In this document: in pieces, positions 7,941 to 17,598 of the stretch | Numbering within the stretch: the first letter of the stretch is position 1 | Layout: each line of letters begins with the position of its first letter | Assembly: GCF_017652985.1 (NCBI RefSeq) | Contig: NZ_JAGGDJ010000005.1 | Span: 186,001 to 250,000 of the forward strand | Source of the DNA: Paenibacillus artemisiicola | GTDB lineage: Bacteria; Bacillota; Bacilli; Paenibacillales; Paenibacillaceae | Length of the DNA stretch: 64,000 nucleotides | Reading direction: 5' to 3' | Translations under genes and position numbers: made by a program | Notes under the pieces: generated by a model | Seen by the model: only the letters and a program-made list of their open reading frames with translations | Database searches by the model: none | What the model was told of the DNA's origin: nothing

Positions 7941-9092
7941 ATGGAGAAACCCAGAGTCGCCTTCGTGACGCCGGGTACGTTTCCTCTGCCATCCCCGGGC
8001 AGCAGCTCGGTCGAGCGCGTCGTCGAGAAAATCGTCCCGCTGCTCGTTCCCCGCATCGAAGCTCATATTTACGGCCGCATCGGACGCTCCCTCGGCAAGC
8101 GGGGGCGGTTGGGCGGAGCGACCGTCGTCCGCTTCCCGGCGGCCAGCAAACAGCGCTACATCGCCTCCGTCCGGCGCGCGGTCGGCCGGCTTCGTCCCGA
8201 TCTGCTTCAGGTGGAGAACCGTCCCCGCTACGTGCTCCGGCTCAAGCAGGCGCAGCCGAACAAGCGGATCTGGCTGAACCTGCATTCCAACACGTTCATT
8301 CAGGAGCGGGCGATTCCCGTGCGCACGTTGACGCAATGCTTTCACGCCGCCGAACGCATTATCGTGAACAGCGAGTTTCTGCGGGAGGATGCGGCGAAGC
8401 GCGTCCCCCAATGCGCGGATAAGCTCCGGGTCGTCTACCCCGGCGTCGACGTCGAACGGTTCCCGTCGCAGTATTCGGCCGAAGGCGCGAACCGGCGGGC
8501 GGAGCTGCGCGCGAAGCGCAAATGGACCGGACGCAGCGTCGTGCTGTTCATGGGCCGGCTGCAGCCGATCAAGGGCGTGCATCATCTGCTGAAGCTGATG
8601 CCGCAGCTGATCCAGGAGCACCCGTCGGTGCTGCTGGTCATCGTCGGCGGGGCGTTCTACGGCTCCAACCGGACGACGGCGTACGTGCGCGAGCTGCACC
8701 GCCTCGGCCGGAAGCTGCAGAACCACGTCGCTTTCGTGCCGTACGTGCCGTACTCCGAGGTGCCGAGCTGGTTTCTCGGGGCCGACGTGGCGGTCGTCCC
8801 GTCCGGCAAGCGCGAGGCGTTCGGGCTCGTGAACGTGGAGGCGATGTCCTGCGGGCTGCCGGTCGTGGCCACGCGGGCGGGCGGCATGAAAGAGATCATC
8901 GTCGACGGGACGACCGGGTTCCTGGTCGATCCCGAGAACGTCGCCGCGGAGATGCGCCTGCGGCTGCTGGAGCTGCTGCGCAACGACCCGCTGCGCCGGC
9001 AGATGGGATTGCTCAGCCGCGAGCGGGTGGAACGCTACTTCACGTGGCAGCATTCCGCGAACCGGTGGCTGCAGATGCTGACGGAGTCGTAG
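7941..9092 (+). CDS. Family 4 glycosyltransferase, CotSA-like
   Basis: Predicted cytoplasmic retaining GT4 (GT-B fold), 383 residues. The N-terminal domain starts with VAFVTPGTFPLPSPGSSSVE, a form seen in CotSA-type enzymes. The C-terminal nucleotide-sugar domain has GRLQPIKGVHHLLKLMPQL and the EX7E-type signature REAFGLVNVEAMSCGLPVV near residue 290, then GGMKEIIVDGTTGFLV. In B. subtilis CotSA is a spore-coat glycosyltransferase; the large spore-surface cluster downstream makes a similar role plausible here, but the sugar and acceptor are unknown. GGAGAGG precedes ATG 7941 at a somewhat long distance. Confidence 0.85.
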   Translation: MEKPRVAFVTPGTFPLPSPGSSSVERVVEKIVPLLVPRIEAHIYGRIGRSLGKRGRLGGATVVRFPAASKQRYIASVRRAVGRLRPDLLQVENRPRYVLRLKQAQPNKRIWLNLHSNTFIQERAIPVRTLTQCFHAAERIIVNSEFLREDAAKRVPQCADKLRVVYPGVDVERFPSQYSAEGANRRAELRAKRKWTGRSVVLFMGRLQPIKGVHHLLKLMPQLIQEHPSVLLVIVGGAFYGSNRTTAYVRELHRLGRKLQNHVAFVPYVPYSEVPSWFLGADVAVVPSGKREAFGLVNVEAMSCGLPVVATRAGGMKEIIVDGTTGFLVDPENVAAEMRLRLLELLRNDPLRRQMGLLSRERVERYFTWQHSANRWLQMLTES

Positions 9093-9129
9093 GCGGCGCC
9101 CCAAGGACCCAGAGGCCGTAAAAATAAGG

Positions 9130-9158
9130 TTGAAATTTGTCGGCGATCTGGCTAAAAT
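9130..9158 (+). promoter_or_regulatory. Sigma-A-type promoter in the intergenic region
   Basis: TTGAAA (9130-9135) and TAAAAT (9153-9158) with an exact 17-bp spacer. Confidence 0.65.
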
Positions 9159-9164
9159 AGGAAG

Positions 9165-9249
9165 AGATTCGAGGACGTTCGTGCCTCATATGCAGCAGGA
9201 AGCACCTGTTTGCAGGCTGGTTTATTCAGCTTGCAGGCAGGTGCTTTTT
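9165..9249 (+). ncRNA. Candidate short RNA or attenuated leader
   Basis: A transcript from the 9130-9158 promoter would begin near 9165 and end at the hairpin 9200-9249, about 85 nt, without a start codon plus Shine-Dalgarno pair. It could be a small RNA, or a leader that ends before the stalk-domain gene unless the hairpin is prevented. I recognise no known RNA family in it. Confidence 0.3.
9200..9249 (+). terminator. Rho-independent terminator
   Basis: Twenty-base arms 9200-9219 and 9227-9246 pair along their length with a few G-U pairs, with a 7-nt loop and five T residues at 9245-9249. Confidence 0.8.
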
Positions 9250-9469
9250 GACGTTTTCGCGCGCTGGGGAGCCACGAAAACTTAGGGGGATCTTTAAGGG
9301 GAGAGGGCTCGTCGAAATCTAGCGAAAGGTGGTAGAATATGTTAATCGGCAGGACTTTGGGCGGATGGCGCAGGTCGCTCTGCCTGAAGGTTTCGCTGAT
9401 AGGAAGAAGACAAGGAAGCCGGGTGCTCCGATAGAGATGATCTGGCGGAATTAATAGGAGGGTATAGGT

Positions 9470-10396
9470 GTGAAGAAGAGGAGATTGGCGGTCTTGGCGG
9501 CCGCGACGGCTTTGGTTGGGAGTTTGATCGGAGGGGGAGCGGCTTCGGCGGAGAATCCGCGCATCGTATCGGTCGACATGCCGATCGAAGTGTTGTTCGA
9601 TGCCAGAAAACTGGCCTCCGACGTGAAGCCAAAACTCGTAGACGGCACCGTATTGGTACCGCTGCGGGTCATTGCGGAGAAAATGGATGGTACCATCGTG
9701 TTGAACGGCAATAACATCACGGTGACCAAGGGAAAGAGTAAGATCGAGCTGACGATCGGTTCGAAAACGGCCGTGATGAATGGCAAAACAACGACGCTGC
9801 TGCAAGCGGCAACCGTTGAAAACGGCAGAACCCTTGTGCCTCTTAGAGTGATTAGCGAAGGGTTGAATGTTGCCGTTGAGTGGGATGGCATTTTGAAGTT
9901 TGTGTGGGTGGGGAGTAAGGAGGTACCCAGTTTAAAAGATGTGAAGCAAGCTGTTGATTTTAAGCCTTATCTGCCTTATTTCAAAGGCGACGAAATTTTA
10001 ACTAATAGTGGATCTGGAACGTATCAAAAGACATTTGTGGTAGATTCATCTGAGTTTCCTTTTAAAGATGATGTAAATACTTATAACCGGATGGACATTG
10101 CTTTTGATCAAAACAATCATCCTTATTTACAAACTATCATCAATTCGCGTGCATCAATGCCTAGTGACTATTATTATCTTTCAAGCCAGACTCCAGCTGT
10201 TGGTTATGGTCTTACATATTTAACCAATATTCCTATTAAAGGAGTTCACTTTTATTATAACGACCTGAAAAAAATAGGTGGAAACTTAAGTAGTCTTAGT
10301 AAAATTAATTTTTTTGATATAAGGAGTTCTATTATGATTTCTAGCAATACATATGCCAAAATTATGATTAAGAACCCATGGAGGTATACGGGTTGA
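9470..10396 (+). CDS. Secreted protein with copper-amine-oxidase N-terminal-like stalk domain
   Basis: A 308-residue exported protein. Residues 1-27 form a Sec signal peptide (KKRR, a hydrophobic core, then GAASA before the likely cleavage site). Residues ~45-145 resemble the copper amine oxidase N-terminal (stalk) domain common in Paenibacillaceae surface proteins: two VPLRVI motifs (LVPLRVIAE and LVPLRVISE) with NGK-type turns between them. The remaining ~140 residues are not recognised. GTG 9470 has GGAGGG seven bases upstream. From about 9930 the DNA becomes clearly AT-rich, unlike the first half of the gene. The stop (10394-10396) overlaps the next gene's start, so the two are probably translationally coupled. 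Confidence 0.8.
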   Translation: MKKRRLAVLAAATALVGSLIGGGAASAENPRIVSVDMPIEVLFDARKLASDVKPKLVDGTVLVPLRVIAEKMDGTIVLNGNNITVTKGKSKIELTIGSKTAVMNGKTTTLLQAATVENGRTLVPLRVISEGLNVAVEWDGILKFVWVGSKEVPSLKDVKQAVDFKPYLPYFKGDEILTNSGSGTYQKTFVVDSSEFPFKDDVNTYNRMDIAFDQNNHPYLQTIINSRASMPSDYYYLSSQTPAVGYGLTYLTNIPIKGVHFYYNDLKKIGGNLSSLSKINFFDIRSSIMISSNTYAKIMIKNPWRYTG

Positions 10397-13300
10397 GTAG
10401 ATATGCAAAAGTATTAGTTGCATTCATTGGAATTGTAATATTGTTTAACGCTATATTTTCAAACAATTTCCTTGAAATTGCAGTCGCGGATAATGCCAAT
10501 CCGAGTATAATTCCTGTTCGTGAAAAAGTAAGCTATCCTGATGGAGCTCTCCTAAATTCAAATAAACGCTATGCGGTAGGATTTGTATACGAGGATATTT
10601 GGTCAGATTCCTCCGGTGGTAACTGGAGCCCTGATTCTCCTGGTAAAATTGGAGTAACAATAAATAACCCTTATTCTTTTTCTTTTCCTGGTAGAACTGT
10701 AAAGAACGTAAGTGTTACAACGTTTGATCCCAACTTAGATAGAGATAAAGCCTTTTTTAGAGAATCAAGGGGGCAAGATTGGGTGCAATATATTAAGTGG
10801 GTTGGTGATAATTCTTCAGTCCCCACCATGTCTTCTCTATCTGGAATTGGATCTAGCAATGTTACATATAATGTTCTACTTACTGGGGATTTAACAACTA
10901 TTGACCCATATAACATAAGGGATCGTGATAACGCCTGCGGCAACTGTTCCCCCAACGTCAAGGGCTACCGGTACTTCTTCCCGGTGCTATTCACGTTCGA
11001 GCTCAACGGCTACATGGAAGTCCACCACTACACCACGGACGGCGCGAACATCGACAGCGCGTTCCCGGATCAGTCCGCGGACTTGGCCGGGAGCCCGAAG
11101 ACGCTGATTCCCGCCGCGAGTCCGAGCTACGAATACGTCGGCTACAAGAAGAGCACCGTCGGGCCGCCTTCGGGCGGCAGCATCGCGACGGGCAGCCCGC
11201 CGACGGTGACGTACGACGCGACTTACGATACGTACTACCTCAACCTGTATTACGCGAAGAAGGCCGACGGACAGGCTATCGTCCGGCATGTCACCCGGGA
11301 CGGGAACAGCCTGGACGGCACGATTTTCGCCGAGAAGACCGAGCCGCTCACGAGAGGGGAACCTTACTCGCCTTCACATCCGAGCGCCAGCGGGTATACG
11401 TACGCCGGCTACGTCAAATCGACAGCCGGCTCGCCGCCCTCGGCGTTCGGCAATCCTACGAGCGGCGAATACGGCATCGGCGCCTTCGACGGTTCGTTCA
11501 AAACGCTTTACTTGTACTACGTGTACGACGCGCCGCTCGCGGCCGGCGAGATCAACATTCGCCATATGGTACGGGAAGGACCGGGCGGGACGTATGCGCT
11601 CGCGAAGCAGCAGACGATTCCCGTCGCCTCGCTGCCGCACAGCGCTTCTTACAGCTACGACGCTTCCTACGGCACGTTCATCGGCAGCAATTTATCGTAC
11701 GTGGCCTACTCCGCGACCGAGACGCCGAAGACCGGCCAGTCCGTCAGTCTCAATGCGACGACCAGCAAAGCCTATGTATCGTTTTTCTACGTGAAACCCC
11801 TCTCGTTCACCGGCGACTTCGACGTCTTGCCGCCCACCCTCCCCTATAAAGCTTCGTTTACGCTGCATCCCAAAAACTTTCAGCTGAAGGGCTGTACCTA
11901 TCTATCCCACCGCTTCAAAATCGAACGAAACGGCACCTGGACCGGCAATCCGGTGAGCGGCCAAACGGCGGATTCGACCTTCTCGTTCGGCAATTACCCG
12001 TGGGTCATCGGCGTCGGCGTCCATGACGTCTACATGCAGATCGTCACGAGCTGCGGCACGTCGGATTGGATCGGCCCCAAGCCGCTTACCGTGACGGGAC
12101 CGGAAGTCAATAGCCCGCCGACGTTCGCGATCGGCTTCGTCGATCCGGGCCAGCCTGCGAAGCCGCTGCATCAAGCGGTGGAAGGCACAACGCTCGATCT
12201 GATCTACATCAACGATCCGACCGTGCCGACCCCGAGCGATCCGGACGGCGACACGATCTATTTCATGGGTTTCGACTTTGCCGCCGGCTCGCCTTTCGTC
12301 CAGTCGATTCCGTCCAAGAGCATCGCGTTCGTCGACGGCCAGCATCACCTGAAGATGGACACGCTCGGTTACCAGTATGTGTGCGCGCAGATGCGGGACG
12401 AATGGGGAGCGACGGCCAGCGCCTGCACTTACATCGAAGTCGTGCCGAAGAATCCGGTGCCGGTCATCGATTGCCCGCCTACGGTCATCGCGAACCACCC
12501 GATCGCCGCGGGAGCGATAAACGGCAGCCGGAGCTACAGCCCGATCTCGTACCTCCAGATCGACCATAGCCGCGACGAATGGGCGAACAAGCAGACCAGT
12601 TACCCGAATCCGGGCATGACGGATATTACCGTACAAGTCTCGCTGTCCGTCTACGACGATACCGGTTTGAAGTCGCTGGCGCCGGCAACCTGCACGATTA
12701 TCGTGAAGCCGGATATGCCGCCCGTCGCCAAGCTCGTCGTGCCTCCGCTCTCCGTCCGCGGCACGCAGCTCGACCTGCTGAACAAGTCGACCAGTCCGGA
12801 TGCCGACGCTATCGTGACCGCGGTTTACCAATACAAGTATGACGCGAACAACAACGGCTTTGCGGACGAGGCGTGGAAGACGGTCGGCGGCACGCTGGCC
12901 AAGCTGACGTTTACCCCAACGAAGGTCGGCAAGTATCTGTTTTATGTGAAGGTGACGGAGGAATACGGGCAGTGGGACGACACGGCTTCGGATCCGCCAG
13001 CGTCGCTGACGCTCGATGTCGTGAACAACGCGCCGGAAGTGTCGTTCGCGATGGAAGGGAATAACCCGAACCCCAATCTCGATCCGTACACGCGGATCCA
13101 GCCGGTGGAGATGGTGAAGTGGCCGGTGTACGTGCCGGGCACGAACACCCTCGTCTATAACGCCAGCAACCTGTGGCGGACAAGCGCGGGCAGCATGATC
13201 GGCGGGGAAGGGCGAAACTTCGGCAGGCAGTCTGACGAGGCGTATACCTACAATGTCACGCGCTACAGTCAAACACTGTCATCGTTTCAAGCGTATCCGT

Positions 13301-16300
13301 TGACAAACAATGGATACGGGTCCAATGAGTTAAACCCGTGGAGATCCACGCTGCAGTCCGCCGTCGTTACCAATCTCTTAAATAAAGAGGGAAATGGCTT
13401 ACTGACGTGGTACAATGATCCGCCAAAGATCCGTTCTACAAAGAAACTGTTAATCTATGACTATCACTATAGGACCAGCAGCTACAATAACGGCCATGTG
13501 ACGTATTATTACGACGACGAAATTATCGCGCTCGATCCCCATAAACTCTCGCCGATCAAAGACGTTTTCGGGCAATGGGGCTCGGTTTCGCAGGCGTATA
13601 CCAATGGGGATCCGAATGCGTACGTCTTGACCAATTCCAGCTTTAATAGCCGAACCGTCAATTTTTTGAGCGCCGGGACCCTGAAGACGAACATCCCCGT
13701 CATCGTGACGAGCGTGCCGGATTTCGAACTGGCGGATCAGTACCTCTACATGAAACGAAACTGGTCCTATGGCAATGGGCAAAGCGTTACGGACATCGGC
13801 GTCTTCGATGCGCGGACAGGCCAAGAACTGTCCAGCACGTTCGCGAATCCTACAATCGATCAAGGCGAACAGAATACGAGCATCGGCAACATGGACTTTT
13901 GCGGCGTTCAAGGCAGCAGCGTCGTTTTATGCAACAACACTTCGACCGCGACCGAGCGGCATTACAAGCTGACGCGCGATATGGCGCTCATGGAACTGCC
14001 GGCATGGACGCCGCCGGCACCGGTCAATCCGGCGATCAAGACGATGACTAGTCCGTCTTATACGTCGATTGCATCCATGACGGATGCAGCCGGAAATAGC
14101 TATCGTTACGAGGCCTATTACAATCAAGGGTATAATTCGGGTTATTACGATCTGAACGTCACGAAATACAACGTGGATTATACGTTAGCTTGGCGGCAGT
14201 ACATCGGGGATTCCATTCGGAACGACGCAGCGGTTCAAGGGCAGCAAATCGGCACCACGCCGCAAAACTCCTTCTTAACGGCTTACTCGTATCCGGAAAT
14301 AAAAAGCGGGTTTTATTTTAACCCCGCGAAGAACGAGCTCTACGCAAAAGTGTATTACGACCACACCCGGCCGGGGGACGTTCTTCCGATGCTGTATGAA
14401 CGCGTGTATGTGCTGAATACCGGAACCGGCGCGGTCAAGCGCAAAGCGGACTCGCTTAATGGCGACGATCTGAGCATGTACCACTACGGCGGCAGCGATT
14501 TTGGAGCGTACACGCAATACTCAACGGATTTCGCCGGGAACCTTACGCCGAAGAGCAGGCTCAGCCAGACGGCGGACGGCTATCGGACCAGCTTGGACCG
14601 GAGCAACGGGGCGACATGCGATGCGGGCGGCGGCACCATGTATTCCATCTATGGACGAAGCAAGGTAATCGATTCGGCAGGCAATACGGCTGGCAGCGTT
14701 TTGACCGGCTGCAATTATTCCCCGTCCCCGATCTATGGCGCCTATTACATGGACGGCGTGTACGTGACGCTCTCGCAGGGCCGACCGACGACGGGCTCGG
14801 ATTCCGGCACCTATTCCAATACCATGAGCATGACGGTATCGGTCGGCCCGCCGACGACGAATCCGCTTATCGTCAAGCCGTTTACGAGCGGCCAGTTCTA
14901 TTCGCCGTTCTCGCTCTCGGATGATGAAGTGAAATTCAACTTCAAGATCGACGACGTGGATTACGATAATGAATGGCTGGGCTTCTCTTTCCGAATGAAG
15001 GATCGGCAGAATGGTTACGCGCTCGAGACGGACGCGAACAAGATCGAGCTGGTGAAGTACGCCGCGGGGGCGCGAACCGTACTGAAGTCGCAGTCGTACC
15101 CGCTGCTCAGCCAGAAGACGTACGCGGTGAAGCTGCAGATGAACGCAAGCCGCTTCGCGGTCTTTTTAGACAATACGCCGCTTTTTGTGGCGGACGACGA
15201 CACGTACGCCGCGGGGCGCTTCGGCTATTTCTCGAACAAGTCGTTCGTGACGTTCAGCGGGCTTGCTTACAAGCCGCTCGAGCAGAGTGACGTCTGGTCC
15301 GATCAGTATGCGATATGGGATGAAGGCTCGGCTAAAGCGGAGATTCAGTACAACAACATCGCGTTCAGCGATCCGGAGAACGACCCGCCGGCAGGGGGCG
15401 TCTACGACTGGTCCGTGAAGCACACCGTACGTTTCATTCACAACCAAGGCGTCTCGACGCTGAACGGCAAGACGTTCCACAACGCGCAGCTGACCTTCGA
15501 TAAGGTCGGGGATTACGTCGTTGCCTTGAAGGCGAAGGACGACCCGAATCCGGATTACCTCTGGCCCGATGACACGTTCGCCGAGTACCGTAAATCATCG
15601 AACGAATTCACACAGAAGATCACGGTTCACCGCCGACCGCTAGCGAAATTCACGCTGGCCAGCGATGCGCAGCACAAGATCCTATGGACCGATTACAGCT
15701 ACGATCCGGACCGGTACTTCAGCAGCACGGATTACTCGGCCGAAGCGACCGGAATCGACTACAAGGCGACCAAAGGGATCTTGCAGAAACGGTTCTACTA
15801 CGTGACGCCAAGCGGCGCCTACAAGGAGACGAAGCTGACCGCGCCGCAGGAGCTCGGAACGTACGAGGTCGGCATGGCGGTCGCCGACGAATACGGCGCC
15901 TGGTCGGATTGGTACGTCGTCCTGCTGCCGGTGACGGACTTGGCGCCGCCGAACGCGCCGCCGGTTCCGGGCTTCACGTCCGATCGGGTGAATACCTTCC
16001 GCGGCGTGCCGGTCACGTTCGATTCCGCCGCTCATGACGCCGAGGACGGCGACCGCACGAAGCTACCGCATGCCTATTATCTCTCGAACGCGGCGGCCGG
16101 CGGCGCGGAGACGTTCGCGAACGACTCGCGGACGAGCTGGACGAAGAGCTTCAGCAGCTTGGGAAGCTTCCGGGTGCGGCAGGTCGTGACGGATTCCGAA
16201 GGCGCGTCGGCGGAGTACAGCCTGCAGGTGAACGTCGTGAACCAGAAACCGGGCGCCGCGATCGGAGTCCCGGAAAGCGCCGACCAGAGCAATCCGACGA

Positions 16301-17259
16301 AGCTGACCGTGCTTCGGCCGGATTTTCAGTGGGACTACCGGGATGCGGACGGCGACGGCCAGGCGCAGTTCCAAGTGAAGATTTATCAATACGGCGGCGT
16401 GCCGCAGTACGATTCCGGCGTAAAATTCTCCGGCGCGGAGGACTGGGTGCCGGGCGCCGATCTGCCGGAGCATGTCAATCTATACGTCATCGTCCGCGTC
16501 TTCGACGGCTACGATTGGAGCGACTACAGCGCGCCGCGTTATTTCTACATCGAGACGAACCGTCCGCCGTCCGCGGACTTCGATTGGTCGCCGAAACCGG
16601 TTTATGAAGGCGATGCCGTGACCCTCTCGCAGACGGTCGACGACCCGGATCGGGATTCGCTCAGCGTGCAGTACGCGGTAAAGGATCCCGGCGGCGCGGA
16701 AACCGCGTATCCGTATACGCTAAGCCCGCCGTACGCATCCGCCGGCCCACGATTGAACGGGATGAAGCCCGGCACGTACGTCGTGCGAATGACGGTCTCC
16801 GACGGCAAGGCGCCGCCGGTCACGGTGACGAAGAGCATCGTCGTCCTGCCGCTGGCGGTTACGGGGCAGGTGAAGCACACGGACGAGTGGAACGAGCGGC
16901 GCATCGCGAGCAACCTGAAAGCGGGCGGGGACGCGGAGCATCCGCGTCCGTACCGGGTGTTCTGGTCGGGCGAGCGGTTTCTGCTCGGCGCCGCCACGAC
17001 GGATACGTTGACGACGACGGACGCGGTCGAAGTCAAGGCGACGATGGGCGATACGACCGTAAGCCTGACGCCCCGGGATGCCGCGCGGACCTCGTGGAGC
17101 GGGGACATGTGGAAGTCCGAATTCGAACGGCTTCCGGACGGTCCGCTCACCTTTGCCTTTAAGGCCGTCTACAGCAACGGCACCGTCAAAACCGCGACGG
17201 TCACGGTCGAGATCGCCGGCAGCGTGCAGCAAACCGTCGGGGTCCACCGGCGGAATTAA
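10393..17259 (+). CDS. Giant secreted multidomain surface protein (MucBP-like, Ig/PKD-like and lectin-like domains)
   Basis: About 2288 residues. I chose TTG 10393 because GGAGG at 10380-10384 sits eight bases before it and it overlaps the previous stop as TTGA; ATG 10378 has no such site. An N-terminal hydrophobic stretch is a signal peptide. Residues ~220-460 hold three beta-rich repeats resembling MucBP-type units (each with an I-x-x-R/H-H start and a Y-Y/L-Y-Y-x end). Then follow Ig/PKD/cadherin-like modules marked by DPDGD, PPVAKL and NRPPSADFDW. A central ~450-residue part rich in Tyr and Asn has propeller-like spacing, and a concanavalin-like block follows (FNFKIDDVDYDNEWLGFSF). No LPXTG anchor or SLH domain is seen at the C-terminus. 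The first ~550 bases are AT-rich and switch abruptly to GC-rich near 10925. Function is inferred as adhesin or envelope-associated. Confidence 0.8.
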   Translation: MSRYAKVLVAFIGIVILFNAIFSNNFLEIAVADNANPSIIPVREKVSYPDGALLNSNKRYAVGFVYEDIWSDSSGGNWSPDSPGKIGVTINNPYSFSFPGRTVKNVSVTTFDPNLDRDKAFFRESRGQDWVQYIKWVGDNSSVPTMSSLSGIGSSNVTYNVLLTGDLTTIDPYNIRDRDNACGNCSPNVKGYRYFFPVLFTFELNGYMEVHHYTTDGANIDSAFPDQSADLAGSPKTLIPAASPSYEYVGYKKSTVGPPSGGSIATGSPPTVTYDATYDTYYLNLYYAKKADGQAIVRHVTRDGNSLDGTIFAEKTEPLTRGEPYSPSHPSASGYTYAGYVKSTAGSPPSAFGNPTSGEYGIGAFDGSFKTLYLYYVYDAPLAAGEINIRHMVREGPGGTYALAKQQTIPVASLPHSASYSYDASYGTFIGSNLSYVAYSATETPKTGQSVSLNATTSKAYVSFFYVKPLSFTGDFDVLPPTLPYKASFTLHPKNFQLKGCTYLSHRFKIERNGTWTGNPVSGQTADSTFSFGNYPWVIGVGVHDVYMQIVTSCGTSDWIGPKPLTVTGPEVNSPPTFAIGFVDPGQPAKPLHQAVEGTTLDLIYINDPTVPTPSDPDGDTIYFMGFDFAAGSPFVQSIPSKSIAFVDGQHHLKMDTLGYQYVCAQMRDEWGATASACTYIEVVPKNPVPVIDCPPTVIANHPIAAGAINGSRSYSPISYLQIDHSRDEWANKQTSYPNPGMTDITVQVSLSVYDDTGLKSLAPATCTIIVKPDMPPVAKLVVPPLSVRGTQLDLLNKSTSPDADAIVTAVYQYKYDANNNGFADEAWKTVGGTLAKLTFTPTKVGKYLFYVKVTEEYGQWDDTASDPPASLTLDVVNNAPEVSFAMEGNNPNPNLDPYTRIQPVEMVKWPVYVPGTNTLVYNASNLWRTSAGSMIGGEGRNFGRQSDEAYTYNVTRYSQTLSSFQAYPLTNNGYGSNELNPWRSTLQSAVVTNLLNKEGNGLLTWYNDPPKIRSTKKLLIYDYHYRTSSYNNGHVTYYYDDEIIALDPHKLSPIKDVFGQWGSVSQAYTNGDPNAYVLTNSSFNSRTVNFLSAGTLKTNIPVIVTSVPDFELADQYLYMKRNWSYGNGQSVTDIGVFDARTGQELSSTFANPTIDQGEQNTSIGNMDFCGVQGSSVVLCNNTSTATERHYKLTRDMALMELPAWTPPAPVNPAIKTMTSPSYTSIASMTDAAGNSYRYEAYYNQGYNSGYYDLNVTKYNVDYTLAWRQYIGDSIRNDAAVQGQQIGTTPQNSFLTAYSYPEIKSGFYFNPAKNELYAKVYYDHTRPGDVLPMLYERVYVLNTGTGAVKRKADSLNGDDLSMYHYGGSDFGAYTQYSTDFAGNLTPKSRLSQTADGYRTSLDRSNGATCDAGGGTMYSIYGRSKVIDSAGNTAGSVLTGCNYSPSPIYGAYYMDGVYVTLSQGRPTTGSDSGTYSNTMSMTVSVGPPTTNPLIVKPFTSGQFYSPFSLSDDEVKFNFKIDDVDYDNEWLGFSFRMKDRQNGYALETDANKIELVKYAAGARTVLKSQSYPLLSQKTYAVKLQMNASRFAVFLDNTPLFVADDDTYAAGRFGYFSNKSFVTFSGLAYKPLEQSDVWSDQYAIWDEGSAKAEIQYNNIAFSDPENDPPAGGVYDWSVKHTVRFIHNQGVSTLNGKTFHNAQLTFDKVGDYVVALKAKDDPNPDYLWPDDTFAEYRKSSNEFTQKITVHRRPLAKFTLASDAQHKILWTDYSYDPDRYFSSTDYSAEATGIDYKATKGILQKRFYYVTPSGAYKETKLTAPQELGTYEVGMAVADEYGAWSDWYVVLLPVTDLAPPNAPPVPGFTSDRVNTFRGVPVTFDSAAHDAEDGDRTKLPHAYYLSNAAAGGAETFANDSRTSWTKSFSSLGSFRVRQVVTDSEGASAEYSLQVNVVNQKPGAAIGVPESADQSNPTKLTVLRPDFQWDYRDADGDGQAQFQVKIYQYGGVPQYDSGVKFSGAEDWVPGADLPEHVNLYVIVRVFDGYDWSDYSAPRYFYIETNRPPSADFDWSPKPVYEGDAVTLSQTVDDPDRDSLSVQYAVKDPGGAETAYPYTLSPPYASAGPRLNGMKPGTYVVRMTVSDGKAPPVTVTKSIVVLPLAVTGQVKHTDEWNERRIASNLKAGGDAEHPRPYRVFWSGERFLLGAATTDTLTTTDAVEVKATMGDTTVSLTPRDAARTSWSGDMWKSEFERLPDGPLTFAFKAVYSNGTVKTATVTVEIAGSVQQTVGVHRRN

Positions 17260-17433
17260 CGGAATCTTCACTAACGGAATCTTCATGATCGGCATTAATC
17301 TCCATTCATGAACGCTCCATCGCGCATTGCGCCGGCGACCATGCCTGCGCTTCAACCGGCCCGCATACGATCGCGAAGGGCGGCAATCCCGCCGTGCACC
17401 GCGGAAGATGACCGGCCATTACCGCTCGCTTTA

Positions 17434-17509
17434 ACCACCGCTTCGCTGCGGGAAGAACGCTGAAAATGCCCGTTATTTTCCTCGTTCTTTCCGCCGGGAG
17501 CGGTTTTTT
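17434..17509 (+). terminator. Large imperfect terminator hairpin
   Basis: GGAAGAACG...GAAAAT near 17451-17466 pairs with ATTTTC...CGTTCTTTCC near 17474-17491, with outer CCGCT/AGCGG pairing and six T residues at 17504-17509. Confidence 0.6.
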
Positions 17510-17536
17510 GCGCAGAAAATGCGTCTCGGCCATGTG

Positions 17537-17564
17537 ACCTGCCCATGGGTGAATGCATATGCTA
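17537..17564 (+). promoter_or_regulatory. Sigma-K consensus promoter for the repeat protein gene
   Basis: AC at 17537-17538, a 17-bp spacer, then CATATGCTA at 17556-17564 match the B. subtilis sigma-K consensus (AC, N16-17, CATANNNTA) at every defined base. Transcription would start about 27 bases before the ATG at 17599. This points to late mother-cell expression. Confidence 0.6.
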
Positions 17565-17598
17565 CCTATGACTATTCAGGTGGAAGAAGGAGAGGGCT

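Larger units (their letters stand above)
9093..9469. other. Intergenic region with promoter and terminator but no gene
   Basis: No open frame with a ribosome binding site was found. A near-consensus promoter (9130-9158) is followed 40 bases later by a terminator hairpin (9200-9249), giving a short transcript. A second weak -10 (TAGAAT, 9333-9338) could serve the gene at 9470. Confidence 0.5.
17260..17598. other. Intergenic region: terminator plus sigma-K-like promoter
   Basis: No gene is seen. CGGAATCTTCA occurs twice just after the giant gene (near 17261 and 17276). A large imperfect hairpin with a T run lies at 17434-17509, and a sigma-K-like promoter at 17537-17564. Confidence 0.6.

Noticed and set aside
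7761..9104. 447-codon minus-strand frame opposite the GT4 gene
   Set aside because: Opposite-strand shadow of a clear glycosyltransferase in GC-rich DNA.
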